A DNA stretch of 64,000 nucleotides. Origin: DATBJJ01 sp963750915. GTDB lineage: Bacteria > Acidobacteriota > Vicinamibacteria > Vicinamibacterales > 2-12-FULL-66-21. Location of the stretch: contig CAVVSF010000009.1 of NCBI GenBank assembly GCA_963750915.1, positions 310,001 through 374,000 on the forward strand, read 5' to 3'. Under the pieces are notes generated by a model. The model did not search any database and was not told the origin of the DNA. It saw only the letters and a list, made by a program, of their open reading frames with translations. This document shows positions 42,139 to 59,618 of the stretch, in pieces. Made by a program: the position numbers and the translations under genes. Positions within the stretch are counted from its first letter, which is position 1, and the number at the start of each line of letters is the position of its first letter.

Positions 42139-43679
42139 GGGTCCGTTTCGCCCCCAGCCCCACCGGTCAGCTGCATGTCGGCAACGCCCGCACGGCGCTG
42201 TTCAACTGGCTGCTCGCGCACGGCAAGGATGGGACCTTCCTGCTGCGCATCGAGGACACCGACGCGGAACGGTCGACCCGCGAGTCGGAGACCTCGATCC
42301 TCGAGGACCTGCGCTGGCTCGGGCTCGACTGGGACGAGGGGCCCGACGTCGGCGGCCCGCACGGGCCGTACCGTCAGTCGGAGCGCCTGCACCTCTACGC
42401 GTCCTACGCCAACGAGCTGCTGGCGAGCGGTCACGCGTACTACTGTTTCTGTTCGCCCGCCGACCTCGATCGCGATCGCCAGGACGACCTCGCTGCCGGC
42501 CGGCCGCCGAAGTATCACGGCACCTGCCGCGGCATCCTCCGCGCCGACGCCGACGCCCGCATCGAGGCCGGTGAACGGCCGGTGATCCGATTCAAGGTGC
42601 CGGGCGCGGAGGAAGTTCGCTTCCAGGATCTCGTCCGTGGCGAAGTCGTGTTCAGCACCGACGTCATCGGCGACTACGTCCTGGTCCGCTCCGACGGCCG
42701 GCCGCAGTACAACTTCGCCGTCGTCGTCGACGATGCGCTGATGGAGGTCACGCACGTGATCCGCGGCGAGGATCACATCTCGAACACGCCGAAGCAGATC
42801 ATGCTCTACCAGGCGCTCAGCTTCACGCCGCCGGAGTTCGCGCACCTGTCGCTGGTGATGGGCCCTGACCACACGCCGCTCTCGAAACGGCACGGCGCGA
42901 CGTCGGTGTCGGAGTTTCGCGCCCGCGGCTACCTGCCGGAAGCGCTCGTGAATTACCTCGCGCTCATCGGCTGGTCGCCGCGTACCGACGGCGGCAGCGT
43001 CGATTCGGACGCGGAGCTGCTGCCGGTCGACGAGATGGCGCGGCGGTTCGCGATCGAGGATGTCGGGCACAGCGCCGGCGTCTTCGACGTCGAGAAGCTG
43101 GCGTGGATGAACCGGCAGTACATGAAGGCGGCGGCGCCGGCACGGCTGGCGGCCGAGTCGATGCGCTACTTCACCGCGCGGGGCTACGTGACGCGGCGCA
43201 CCGACGAGGCGAAGGAGTTCGTCGCGATGGTGCTGCCGATGGCGACGACGTCGGTCGATCGGCTGGAAGAGATTCCTGACCGCCTGCGTTTCCTGTTCGA
43301 GTTCGATCCGGCAACGGCGCTGGCGAAGCCGGAAGTCGCGGAGGTGCTGCACGCCGACGGCGCCGGCGACGTGATCCTGGCGCTGGCGGAGGAGTTGCGC
43401 GACGCCGGCCGTCTCGATCGCGAGGCGTTCCGGGCCGCGGCGACGCGGGTGCGGCAGCGGACCGGGCAGAAGGGGCGGGCGCTGTTCCATCCGATCCGCG
43501 TCGCGCTGACCGGCGAGGCGGGCGGGCCGGAGCTCGATCTGGCGGTACCGGCGATCGATCGCGGCGCGGAGCTGCCGCGGTCGTCCGGCGTGGCACTGGT
43601 CGTCGGCTGCCGCGAGCGTGCGGCGATGTTCGCGCGAATAATCGAGGATCGGTCGTCCGGTCGCCCGCTCGTCCGGTAG
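42135..43679 (+). CDS. gltX: Glutamate--tRNA ligase
   Basis: The class I synthetase (514 residues) starts MRVRFAPSPTGQLHVGNART, with the HIGH-type motif HVGN and the KMSKS-type motif LSKRHGA. The C-terminal anticodon-binding region is present. The final residues (RSSGRPLVR) are encoded by the first units of a CCGGACCACCGG-type repeat. It overlaps ispDF by ATGA. Confidence 0.95.
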   Translation: MRVRFAPSPTGQLHVGNARTALFNWLLAHGKDGTFLLRIEDTDAERSTRESETSILEDLRWLGLDWDEGPDVGGPHGPYRQSERLHLYASYANELLASGHAYYCFCSPADLDRDRQDDLAAGRPPKYHGTCRGILRADADARIEAGERPVIRFKVPGAEEVRFQDLVRGEVVFSTDVIGDYVLVRSDGRPQYNFAVVVDDALMEVTHVIRGEDHISNTPKQIMLYQALSFTPPEFAHLSLVMGPDHTPLSKRHGATSVSEFRARGYLPEALVNYLALIGWSPRTDGGSVDSDAELLPVDEMARRFAIEDVGHSAGVFDVEKLAWMNRQYMKAAAPARLAAESMRYFTARGYVTRRTDEAKEFVAMVLPMATTSVDRLEEIPDRLRFLFEFDPATALAKPEVAEVLHADGAGDVILALAEELRDAGRLDREAFRAAATRVRQRTGQKGRALFHPIRVALTGEAGGPELDLAVPAIDRGAELPRSSGVALVVGCRERAAMFARIIEDRSSGRPLVR

Positions 43680-43797
43680 TGCGGTTGCGCTGTTGTGCGG
43701 TTGTCAACGGCGTCACGCCGAACCTTGTGAGCGATCGGACCACCGGTCAACCGCACCACCGGACCACCGGACCACCGAGAGCGTTGATTGGTTGATT
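43651..43797. repeat. GGTCGTCCGGTCG / ACCACCGGACCACCGG repeats
   Basis: The array runs from the end of gltX to just before rlmB. CGGTCGTCCGGTCGCCCGC units in the left part complement CACCGGACCACCGGACCACC units near 43740-43778. A shorter copy is at 33103-33133. Confidence 0.7.
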
Positions 43798-43803
43798 GAT
43801 TGA

Positions 43804-44538
43804 ATGATCATCTACGGCCTCAACCCGGTCCTCGAAGCGCTGCGGGCTGGACGCGTGCGCGCTCTGCGGGTCGGACCGCGAGCCGACGCCCGGGTCGAGG
43901 AGCTGCTGGCGCTGGCGCGGCGGCGGGGCGTGAGCGTTCAACGGGTCGAGGCGAACGCGCTCGATCGCGCCGCCCGCGGCGGCGTGCATCAGGGAGTGGT
44001 CGCCGAGGTCGAGGCGCCGCGCGACTATAGCGTCGAGCAGCTGGTCGAGGCGGCGGCGCCGGCGGCGCCGCTCCTCGTGGTGCTCGACGGCGTCGAGGAT
44101 CCGCACAACGTCGGCGCGATCCTGCGAACCGTGGATGCGGCGGGAGCGCACGGCGTCGTGCGGCAGGAACGGCACGCTGCCTCGCTCGACGGCGTCGTCG
44201 CCAAGGCCTCGGCAGGGGCGGTGACGTCGGTCCGGATCGCGACCGTCGTCAATATCGCGCGGGCGGTCGAGGAGCTGAAGGAGGCGAACGTCTGGACGGT
44301 CGGGCTCGCCGGCGATGCGCCCGGGCGGTACGACGCCGTCGACCTGACGCTGCCGACAGCAATCGTCCTGGGGGCGGAGGGCGCCGGGCTACGGCGGCTG
44401 GTCCGGGACCGATGCGACCGGCTCGTGTCCCTGCCGATGGCTGGACAGGTGGAGAGCCTGAATGTGTCCGTCGCGGCGGGTGTAATGCTTTTCGAGGCTG
44501 TCAGGCAGAGGATGAAAAAACAGGCCGGAAAAGGCTAG
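43804..44538 (+). CDS. rlmB: 23S rRNA (guanosine-2'-O)-methyltransferase, TrmH/SpoU family
   Basis: The 244-residue SPOUT enzyme starts MIIYGLNPVLEALRAGRVRA with an N-terminal RNA-binding domain. It then has the three SPOUT motifs: LDGVEDPHNVGAILRTVDAA, IVLGAEGAGLRRLVRDRCDR and LPMAGQVESLNVSVAAGVML. The specificity (RlmB G2251 versus another site) is by family resemblance. It lies directly upstream of the tRNA cluster, with the tRNA promoter in the gap. Confidence 0.9.
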   Translation: MIIYGLNPVLEALRAGRVRALRVGPRADARVEELLALARRRGVSVQRVEANALDRAARGGVHQGVVAEVEAPRDYSVEQLVEAAAPAAPLLVVLDGVEDPHNVGAILRTVDAAGAHGVVRQERHAASLDGVVAKASAGAVTSVRIATVVNIARAVEELKEANVWTVGLAGDAPGRYDAVDLTLPTAIVLGAEGAGLRRLVRDRCDRLVSLPMAGQVESLNVSVAAGVMLFEAVRQRMKKQAGKG

Positions 44539-44542
44539 TTGC

Positions 44543-44572
44543 TTGCGCTCGTGGCACGGCATGTGCTACAAC
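44543..44572 (+). promoter_or_regulatory. Promoter of the tRNA-tuf operon (TTGCGC - 18 bp - TACAAC)
   Basis: TTGCGC at 44543-44548 and TACAAC at 44567-44572 are followed by TAACCCTTTGTC, much like the tRNA-Gln leader start at 26394. Confidence 0.5.
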
Positions 44573-44587
44573 TAACCCTTTGTCTGG

Positions 44588-44661
44588 GCTGGCGTAGCTC
44601 AGTCCGGTAGAGCAGCTGATTTGTAATCAGCCGGTCGGGGGTTCAAATCCCTTCGCCAGCT
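44588..44661 (+). tRNA. tRNA-Thr (anticodon TGT)
   Basis: Acceptor stem GCTGGCG/CGCCAGC, anticodon arm GCTGA-TTTGTAA-TCAGC, and a T loop with GGTTCAAATCC form a full cloverleaf. CCA is encoded. Confidence 0.95.
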
Positions 44662-44792
44662 CCACGATTCCCGCCGCCCACACGAGCAGAGACTGAGAGC
44701 AGCACGGACGGCAGCAACGGCACGAGATTCCCGACCAGACGGACACACGGTATCGATACAGCAGCGCCGGCGCGTCTGCCGGTTGACGATTC

Positions 44793-44876
44793 GGCGAGGT
44801 AGCGAAGCGGTCAAACGCAACAGACTGTAAATCTGTCGGCCCAGCGTCTTCGAAGGTTCGAATCCTTCCCTCGCCA
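44793..44876 (+). tRNA. tRNA-Tyr (anticodon GTA)
   Basis: Acceptor stem GGCGAGG/CCTCGCC, anticodon arm ACAGA-CTGTAAA-TCTGT and a long variable arm, as expected for bacterial tRNA-Tyr. CCA is encoded at 44877-44879. Confidence 0.95.
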
Positions 44877-44995
44877 CCATTTGACTCGCCGCGACGCGGC
44901 TCGCTCATGGCGGGCCGCGTCAGCGACCGAGGATTAGGAGCAGGGCAGAGCGAAGGAAGTTTGGCGCGAAAACGGCGAAGTCAGCGAGCGCGTAG

Positions 44996-45067
44996 GCGGG
45001 AGTAACTCAGTGGTAGAGTCACAGCCTTCCAAGCTGTTGGTCGCGGGTTCGATCCCCGTCTCCCGCT
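44996..45067 (+). tRNA. tRNA-Gly (anticodon TCC)
   Basis: Acceptor stem GCGGGAG/CTCCCGC, anticodon arm ACAGC-CTTCCAA-GCTGT and GGTTCGATCCC T arm. CCA is encoded at 45068-45070. Confidence 0.95.
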
Positions 45068-45187
45068 CCAGAATTATCCGAGGGGCTAGCGTCCCTCGGA
45101 CTCCCCAGAGGGCCGGGGGAGTCAGGATGGCGCGGCCGACTCGTCGGCCGTAGCCCGCGACGACGCGGAGCGCTCGGGCGGGCGAAG

Positions 45188-45260
<73 letters not shown>

Positions 45261-45395
45261 CCACTCGACTCGCCTCTGCGGGGCTCGCTCGGGGCAGGCC
45301 GCGTCACCGACGCGGCGCGGCAGCGGATAGAGACAGCGACGAATCAGGGAAAGAGAACCGCACGTCGAGAGTGACGCAACGAGGGCGATAACGAC

Positions 45396-46595
<1,200 letters not shown>

Positions 46596-46596
46596 T

Positions 46597-46667
46597 GTCG
46601 GGACTCGGGGCCCGGGTTTCGGGGTTGGAAAACCTCGAGTCCCGAGCCCCGAACCCCGAGTCCCGAC
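46597..46667. repeat. Inverted GGACTCGGGG repeats forming a 14-bp stem after tuf
   Basis: GTCGGGACTCGGGG (46597-46610) is the exact reverse complement of 46654-46667. Inner units also pair in part. It starts 2 bases after the tuf stop and may act as an intercistronic structure or partial terminator. Confidence 0.8.
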
Positions 46668-46679
46668 AAGGTTGAAGTC

Positions 46680-46829
46680 ATGAGAGACATTATTTCGCTG
46701 GCCTGCGGTGAATGTAAGCGCCGCAACTACAGCACGACGAAGAACAAGAAGAAGACGAGCGAACGGCTGGAGTTCAGCAAGTTCTGCCGCTTCTGCCGCA
46801 AGCACACGGCGCATAAAGAAACGAAGTAA
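46680..46829 (+). CDS. rpmG: 50S ribosomal protein L33
   Basis: A 49-residue protein beginning MRDIISLACGECKRRNYSTT. It has the two zinc-ligand Cys pairs CGEC and CRFC and ends with RKHTAHKETK, as in the C+ form of L33. Position between tuf and secE is conserved in many bacteria. Confidence 0.95.
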   Translation: MRDIISLACGECKRRNYSTTKNKKKTSERLEFSKFCRFCRKHTAHKETK

Positions 46830-47000
46830 TTGCAGACTGCAGACTGAAGATTGAAGATTTGCAGATTGACGATTGTTGATTGGCGCCCGAAGCAATAAGC
46901 GAGCGAGCAAAGCGAAGCGAGCCACGCGAACGGAGCGAGCCGGCGAAGCGGCGAGCGAGTGAGCGTGTAGGGGAGTCCGAGGGGCGAAGCCCCTCGGATC
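46830..47000. repeat. Two repeat families between rpmG and tRNA-Trp
   Basis: 46830-46880 has TTGCAGACTGCAGACTGAAG-type units. 46890-47000 has GCGAGCCACGCGAACGGAGCG-type units, ending with a CCGAGGGG/CCCCTCGG hairpin (46979-46998). The second family recurs at 45075-45105, 47110-47230 and 63150-63256. Confidence 0.7.
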
Positions 47001-47004
47001 TTGA

Positions 47005-47077
47005 AGGACAGTAGCTCAATTGGCAGAGCACCGGTCTCCAAAACCGGGGGTTGGGGGTTCGATTCCCTCCTGTCCTG
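47005..47077 (+). tRNA. tRNA-Trp (anticodon CCA)
   Basis: Acceptor stem AGGACAG/CTGTCCT, anticodon arm CCGGT-CTCCAAA-ACCGG and the T arm GGTTCGATTCC. CCA is encoded at 47078-47080. It lies just upstream of secE as in many bacteria. Confidence 0.95.
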
Positions 47078-47235
47078 CCAGCTTCGGCAGAAGAAAAAGG
47101 GGTAAGCAGGACAAGGCAGGGCGTTTGAGCGAGCGGAACGGAGGGAGCGCGGAAGCGCGACCGAGTGAAGCGAGCTTAAGCGAGGGGCCGGAGGGCACCG
47201 CCGCGAAGCGGCGGTCCCGAGCGCCAGGAAACGAC

Positions 47236-47288
47236 CACCGGTCTCCAAAACCGGGGGTTGGGGGTTCGATTCCCTCCTGTCCTGCCAG
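47236..47288 (+). pseudogene. Partial duplicate of tRNA-Trp (3' half)
   Basis: These 53 bases are identical to 47029-47081, running from the anticodon arm through the encoded CCA. The 5' acceptor strand and D arm are missing, so it cannot be a tRNA. The 154 bases between the copies (47082-47235) hold repeat-family sequence and no gene. Confidence 0.92.
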
Positions 47289-47387
47289 TCTTATCGGGTG
47301 GAGGACGCCGTCGCCGGTCGGCGGCGTCGAGCGCCAAACGAAGTACGGCGGGCCGCGAGCTGTGAACCGCGGCAGGATCGGATTGAA

Positions 47388-47651
47388 ATGAAGACGGCAA
47401 TGGCGGACCAGGAAGATTCCCTCGGCGGCCGCGCCCGGGATGGCGTAGCCGGCTGGTGGACGCGGTCGCGGCGGTTTCTCGCCGAGGTCCGTAACGAGAT
47501 GGCCAGGGTGACCTGGCCGAGCCGGCGCGAGGTCTACGCGACGACCCTCGTCGTCATCGTGACCTCGATCTTCTTCGGACTGTACCTGTGGGGTGTCGAC
47601 CTGCTGCTCGATCGCCTCATCCGGTGGGTGTACTCGCTGGCCGGCGTCTAG
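47388..47651 (+). CDS. secE: Preprotein translocase subunit SecE
   Basis: An 87-residue single-span SecE. A hydrophilic N terminus is followed by the conserved amphipathic stretch FLAEVRNEMARVTWPSRREV and one transmembrane helix (TTLVVIVTSIFFGLYLWGVD). ATG 47388 is chosen; ATG 47400 is also possible. It precedes nusG as in nearly all bacteria. Confidence 0.94.
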   Translation: MKTAMADQEDSLGGRARDGVAGWWTRSRRFLAEVRNEMARVTWPSRREVYATTLVVIVTSIFFGLYLWGVDLLLDRLIRWVYSLAGV

Positions 47652-47713
47652 GTTCAGATGCGGCCGCGGCCCTGATGCCGTGCCACTGATGTTTTTGACC
47701 GATTCCCATTTCG

Positions 47714-48265
47714 ATGACGAGCATGACCGACGACCGGACGAAGCAGTGGTACATCGTGCACACGTACTCCGGCTTCGAGAACAAGGTGAAGGAATCGCTG
47801 GAGCAGCGGGTCCAGGCCTACGGCCTGCAGGCTGAGATCGGCGAAGTCCTGATCCCCACCGAGCAGGTGGCGGAGATGCGCGGCGGCAAGAAAGTCGTGA
47901 GCTCGAAGCGGTTCTTCCCCGGCTACATCCTTGTCGAGATGCACATGTCCGACAACGCGTGGCATGTGGTCAAGAACACGCCGAAGGTCACCGGCTTCGT
48001 CGGCGCCGGCGCCAAGCCGACGCCGCTGACGCGGGAAGAGGTCGACCAGATCCTCAACCAGGTGACCGAGGCGGCCGAGAAGCCGAAGCCGAAGTACTCC
48101 TTCGAGAAGGGCGACCAGGTACGGATCAACGAGGGGCCGTTCACCAGCTTCAACGGCGTCGTCGACGAGGTCAACCTCGATCGCAACACGCTGAAGGTGA
48201 TGGTGACGATCTTCGGCCGGGCGACGCCGGTCGAACTGGACTTCCTCCAGGTCGAGAAGTTGTAA
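47714..48265 (+). CDS. nusG: Transcription termination/antitermination protein NusG
   Basis: The 183-residue product has the NGN domain (QWYIVHTYSGFENKVKESLE, FFPGYILVEMHMSDNAWHVV) and the C-terminal KOW domain (KGDQVRINEGPFTSFNGVVD). It links RNA polymerase to Rho or to the ribosome. ATG 47723 (MTDDRTKQWY) is an alternative start. Confidence 0.95.
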   Translation: MTSMTDDRTKQWYIVHTYSGFENKVKESLEQRVQAYGLQAEIGEVLIPTEQVAEMRGGKKVVSSKRFFPGYILVEMHMSDNAWHVVKNTPKVTGFVGAGAKPTPLTREEVDQILNQVTEAAEKPKPKYSFEKGDQVRINEGPFTSFNGVVDEVNLDRNTLKVMVTIFGRATPVELDFLQVEKL

Positions 48266-48267
48266 GG

Positions 48268-48301
48268 ACCCGGGGCTCGGGGCTCGGGGTTCGGGGCTCG
48301 C
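48268..48301. repeat. GGGGCTCGGGGTTCGGGG units after nusG
   Basis: A single direct cluster of the GGGGCTCGG family lies between nusG and rplK. Confidence 0.65.
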
Positions 48302-48363
48302 GAGATTTGAGACGCGGGCATTAAGAAAAGTCGGCGCGGTGAGCGCCGTAGTTGATTGGGCTC

Positions 48364-48789
48364 ATGGCTAAAAAAGTACAGGCAATGGTGAAGCTCCAGA
48401 TCGCGGCGGGGAAAGCAACCCCGGCGCCGCCGGTCGGGACCGCGCTCGGTCCGCACGGCGTCAACATCATGGACTTCTGCAAGAACTTCAACGCGAAGAC
48501 GAGCAAGGACGACGGGTTGATCATCCCGGTCGTCGTCACCGTCTACGCCGATCGCTCCTACTCGTTCATCACGAAGACGCCGCCCGCCTCGATCCTCTTG
48601 AAGCGCGCCGCCAACCTCGCCAAGGGGTCGGCCGAGCCGAACAAGAACAAGGTCGGCACCGTGACGAAGAAGCAGGTCGAGGACATCGCCAAGCTGAAGA
48701 TGCCGGATCTGAACGCCGAGTCGGTCGAGGCCGCCTACAAGACGGTCGCCGGCACCGCGCGTTCGATGGGCATCGACGTCGTCGGATAG
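48364..48789 (+). CDS. rplK: 50S ribosomal protein L11
   Basis: The 141-residue product MAKKVQAMVKLQIAAGKATP has the L11 signature PAPPVGTALGPHGVNIMDFC and the C-terminal domain motif KLKMPDLNAESVEAAYKTVA. The start is at 48364, not the upstream in-frame ATG 48352. Confidence 0.96.
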   Translation: MAKKVQAMVKLQIAAGKATPAPPVGTALGPHGVNIMDFCKNFNAKTSKDDGLIIPVVVTVYADRSYSFITKTPPASILLKRAANLAKGSAEPNKNKVGTVTKKQVEDIAKLKMPDLNAESVEAAYKTVAGTARSMGIDVVG

Positions 48790-48799
48790 CCGGCGGAGG

Positions 48800-48860
48800 C
48801 GCCTGGGGGTGGGGCCCCGAGCGCAGCAGGAACAGCAGGCAAGGGCCCCACGAAACCGTC
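48800..48860. repeat. GGGGGTGGGGCCCC-type element
   Basis: GCCTGGGGGTGGGGCCCCGAG and AAGGGCCCCACGAAACC lie between rplK and rplA and can pair (GTGGGGCCC with GGGCCCCAC). Related copies are in the nuoM tail and at 29060-29125. Confidence 0.6.
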
Positions 48861-48910
48861 ACAACAGTGGGAGGTTGCGAAAGCAGCCGCTTGAACCACA
48901 GGAGCAGGTA

Positions 48911-49615
48911 ATGCGCAAGACAGGCAAGAAGTTCGCTGCCGCACGGCAGCAGGTCCCCGCACGACCGCACACGATCGAAGACGCCGTTCCCCTGATGCAG
49001 AAGGTGAAGTACGCCAAGTTCGACGAGACCGTTGAACTGGCGATGCGCCTCGGCGTCGACCCGAAGCACGCCGACCAGATGGTCCGCGGCACGGTCGTCC
49101 TGCCGCACGGGCTGGGCAAGAGCAAGCGCGTCCTCGCCATCGCCGGCGGCGACAAGCAGAAGGAAGCGCAGGAGGCCGGCGCCGATGTCGTCGGCGGCGA
49201 AGAGCTGGTCGACAAGATCCAGGGCGGCTGGACCGACTTCGACGCCGTCGTCGCGACGCCCGACATGATGCGCGCCGTCGGCAAGCTCGGGAAGGTGCTC
49301 GGCCCGCGCGGCCTGATGCCCAACCCGAAGACCGGCACGGTCACCGTCGACATCGCCCGGGCGGTGAAGGAAATCAAGGCCGGCAAGGTCGAGTTCCGCG
49401 TCGACAAGACCGGCATCGTCCACGCCCCGATCGGCAAGATGTCGTTCGCGTCACAGAGCCTGATCGAGAACGCGCATGCGCTGGTCGACAGCGTCGTCAA
49501 GGCGAAGCCGTCGGCGGCGAAGGGCAAGTACCTGAAGAACGTGACCATGTCGTCCACGATGGGCCCGGGGATCACGATCGATACGGCGCACGTTCAGGAC
49601 GTGGTGAAACACTAA
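48911..49615 (+). CDS. rplA: 50S ribosomal protein L1
   Basis: The 234-residue product MRKTGKKFAAARQQVPARPH has FDETVELAMRLGVDPKHADQ, VVATPDMMRAVGKLGKVLGP, and RGLMPNPKTGTVT, all L1 signatures. It overlaps rplJ by one base (TAATG). Confidence 0.96.
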   Translation: MRKTGKKFAAARQQVPARPHTIEDAVPLMQKVKYAKFDETVELAMRLGVDPKHADQMVRGTVVLPHGLGKSKRVLAIAGGDKQKEAQEAGADVVGGEELVDKIQGGWTDFDAVVATPDMMRAVGKLGKVLGPRGLMPNPKTGTVTVDIARAVKEIKAGKVEFRVDKTGIVHAPIGKMSFASQSLIENAHALVDSVVKAKPSAAKGKYLKNVTMSSTMGPGITIDTAHVQDVVKH

Positions 49616-50160
49616 TGGCAGTCACCAGAGCAAGCAAAGAAGAAGAGCTGCAGGACCTCGAGAGCTCGTTCACGGGCACGGAAAGCGCCATCCTCGTCGA
49701 CTTCAAGGGCCTCAAGGTCCCGGAAGTGACCGAGCTCCGGCGCCAGGTCCGCGGCGCCAAGGGCCGCTACAAGGTCGTCAAGAACACGCTCGCCCGCCGG
49801 GCGCTCAAGGGCACCAACTTCGAGCCGCTGACCGAGTTCTTCAGCGGCACCACCGCGGTGGCCTACGCCGGCGAAGATCCGATCGCGCTCGCCAAGGTGC
49901 TGACGACGTTCGCCAAGGCGACGCCGGCGCTGAAGATCAAGGCGGCGGTGGTGCAGGGACGCTCGCTGAAGGTCGGCGAGGTCACCGAGCTGGCGACGAT
50001 GCCGGGCAGGCCGGAGCTCTACGCCAAGCTCCTCTTCCTGCTGCAGGCGCCGATGGTTCAGCTGGTCAGCGTGTTGAACGCCGCCCCGCGCGATCTGATG
50101 ACCGTGCTGGTGCAGGCGGAGAAGAAGCGTTCCGAAGGCAGCGAGGCTGCCGGCGCGTAG
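49615..50160 (+). CDS. rplJ: 50S ribosomal protein L10
   Basis: The 181-residue product MAVTRASKEEELQDLESSFT has VDFKGLKVPEVTELRRQVRG and the KNTLARRALKGTNFEPLTEF region, followed by the C-terminal helix that binds L12 dimers. Because it overlaps rplA by one base there is no room for the usual L10 leader immediately upstream. Confidence 0.95.
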   Translation: MAVTRASKEEELQDLESSFTGTESAILVDFKGLKVPEVTELRRQVRGAKGRYKVVKNTLARRALKGTNFEPLTEFFSGTTAVAYAGEDPIALAKVLTTFAKATPALKIKAAVVQGRSLKVGEVTELATMPGRPELYAKLLFLLQAPMVQLVSVLNAAPRDLMTVLVQAEKKRSEGSEAAGA

Positions 50161-50251
50161 CGCCGGCGGCAGGGCCCAAGGCGCATTGAAATAGCAGACA
50201 GACGAATTCAAGCAGTCATCACGTTCGCAGTTTTTCGAGGAGCAAAAGACA

Positions 50252-50641
50252 ATGGCACTCTCGCAGCAGGAAGTCGTCGACTACATCAAGGGAATTTCGG
50301 TGCTCGAGCTCTCACAGCTGGTCAAGGAGCTGGAGAAGGAGCTCGGCGTCTCGGCGGCGGCGGCGATGCCGATGGCCGTGGCCGGCGGCGCGGCGGCTGG
50401 CGGCGGCGCGGCGGCTCCGGCTGAGGAGAAGACCGAGTTCACGGCAGTGCTGACCGAGGTTGGCGGCAACAAGATCAACGTCATCAAGGTCGTCCGCGAG
50501 GTCACCAGCCTCGGCCTCAAGGAAGCCAAGGACCTGGTCGAGAGCGCGCCGAAGCCGATCAAGGAAGGCATCCCCAAGGATGAGGCGGCGGCGATCAAGA
50601 AGAAGTTCGAAGAAGTCGGCGCCAAGGTCGAGATCAAGTAA
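50252..50641 (+). CDS. rplL: 50S ribosomal protein L7/L12
   Basis: The 129-residue acidic stalk protein has an N-terminal dimer domain (SQQEVVDYIKGISVLELSQL), an Ala/Gly hinge (about residues 38-55), and the C-terminal factor-binding domain (KINVIKVVREVTSLGLKEAK, DLVESAPKPIKEGI). GAGGAG lies 9 bases before the ATG. Confidence 0.96.
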   Translation: MALSQQEVVDYIKGISVLELSQLVKELEKELGVSAAAAMPMAVAGGAAAGGGAAAPAEEKTEFTAVLTEVGGNKINVIKVVREVTSLGLKEAKDLVESAPKPIKEGIPKDEAAAIKKKFEEVGAKVEIK

Positions 50642-50850
50642 GTCGGCGTTCTGCCTGCCGGAGCTCGGGGTTCGGGAGTCGGGGTCGCGCCGACCTCGTT
50701 CCGGCCTCGGGTCCGGTAGTTTTTCTGGCACGTTTTGTACGTTTCGGCTGTCTTAATAAGAACGGATCTCGGAAATCCAGCCCCCGCCTTCGCCGAGGCT
50801 CCGGCGGGCAGGCCGTGCGACCCGAGCCCCGGGAGAGAAACACACCACAC
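50642..50850. repeat. rplL-rpoB gap with GGGGTTCGGG repeats
   Basis: No gene is seen in these 209 bases. 50664-50720 carries GCTCGGGGTTCGGGAGTCGG and related units. A T-rich run (AGTTTTTCTGGCACGTTTTG, 50728-50747) follows, which may attenuate transcription into rpoBC. GGGAGAGA precedes the rpoB start. Confidence 0.5.
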
Positions 50851-55170
<4,320 letters not shown>

Positions 55171-55179
55171 CTAGACACC

Positions 55180-59388
<4,209 letters not shown>

Positions 59389-59395
59389 GCCGTTC

Positions 59396-59462
59396 GATTG
59401 GCGACTGCAGACTGCAGACTGCAGATTGCCGATTGGAATCGTCGATTAGTCGATTGGTGATT
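59396..59462. repeat. GACTGCAGACTGCAGATTG repeats after rpoC
   Basis: Tandem ACTGCAG units, then GATTGCCGATTGGAATCG and GATTAGTCGATTGGTGATTG, the same family as at 12732-13022. They lie directly before the rpoC terminator. Confidence 0.75.
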
Positions 59463-59463
59463 G

Positions 59464-59497
59464 AGGGCGGTGACCGCTGGTCACCGCCCTTTTTTTG
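59464..59497 (+). terminator. Intrinsic terminator of the rpoBC operon
   Basis: AGGGCGGTGACC pairs perfectly with GGTCACCGCCCT around a GCT loop, and seven T residues follow. It is the clearest terminator in the window. Confidence 0.95.
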
Positions 59498-59618
59498 TGT
59501 GCGGTAGCCGGGCGCCAGGGGCGCGGGTGCCGGGTCTTCATTTGCAGCTGTCGGACTGCCGATGCGACCATATGTCGTCGCACTCAAACTAGCCGCTCGC
59601 ACCTTTCCTGGAGCCGTC

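Noticed and set aside
47082..47235. A small mobile element between the tRNA-Trp copies
   Set aside because: The interval holds only repeat-family sequence, without an ORF, terminal repeats or an integrase; only the flanking duplication is reported.
49560..49620. L10(L12) autoregulatory leader before rplJ
   Set aside because: rplA and rplJ overlap by one base, so no separate leader can be defined there.
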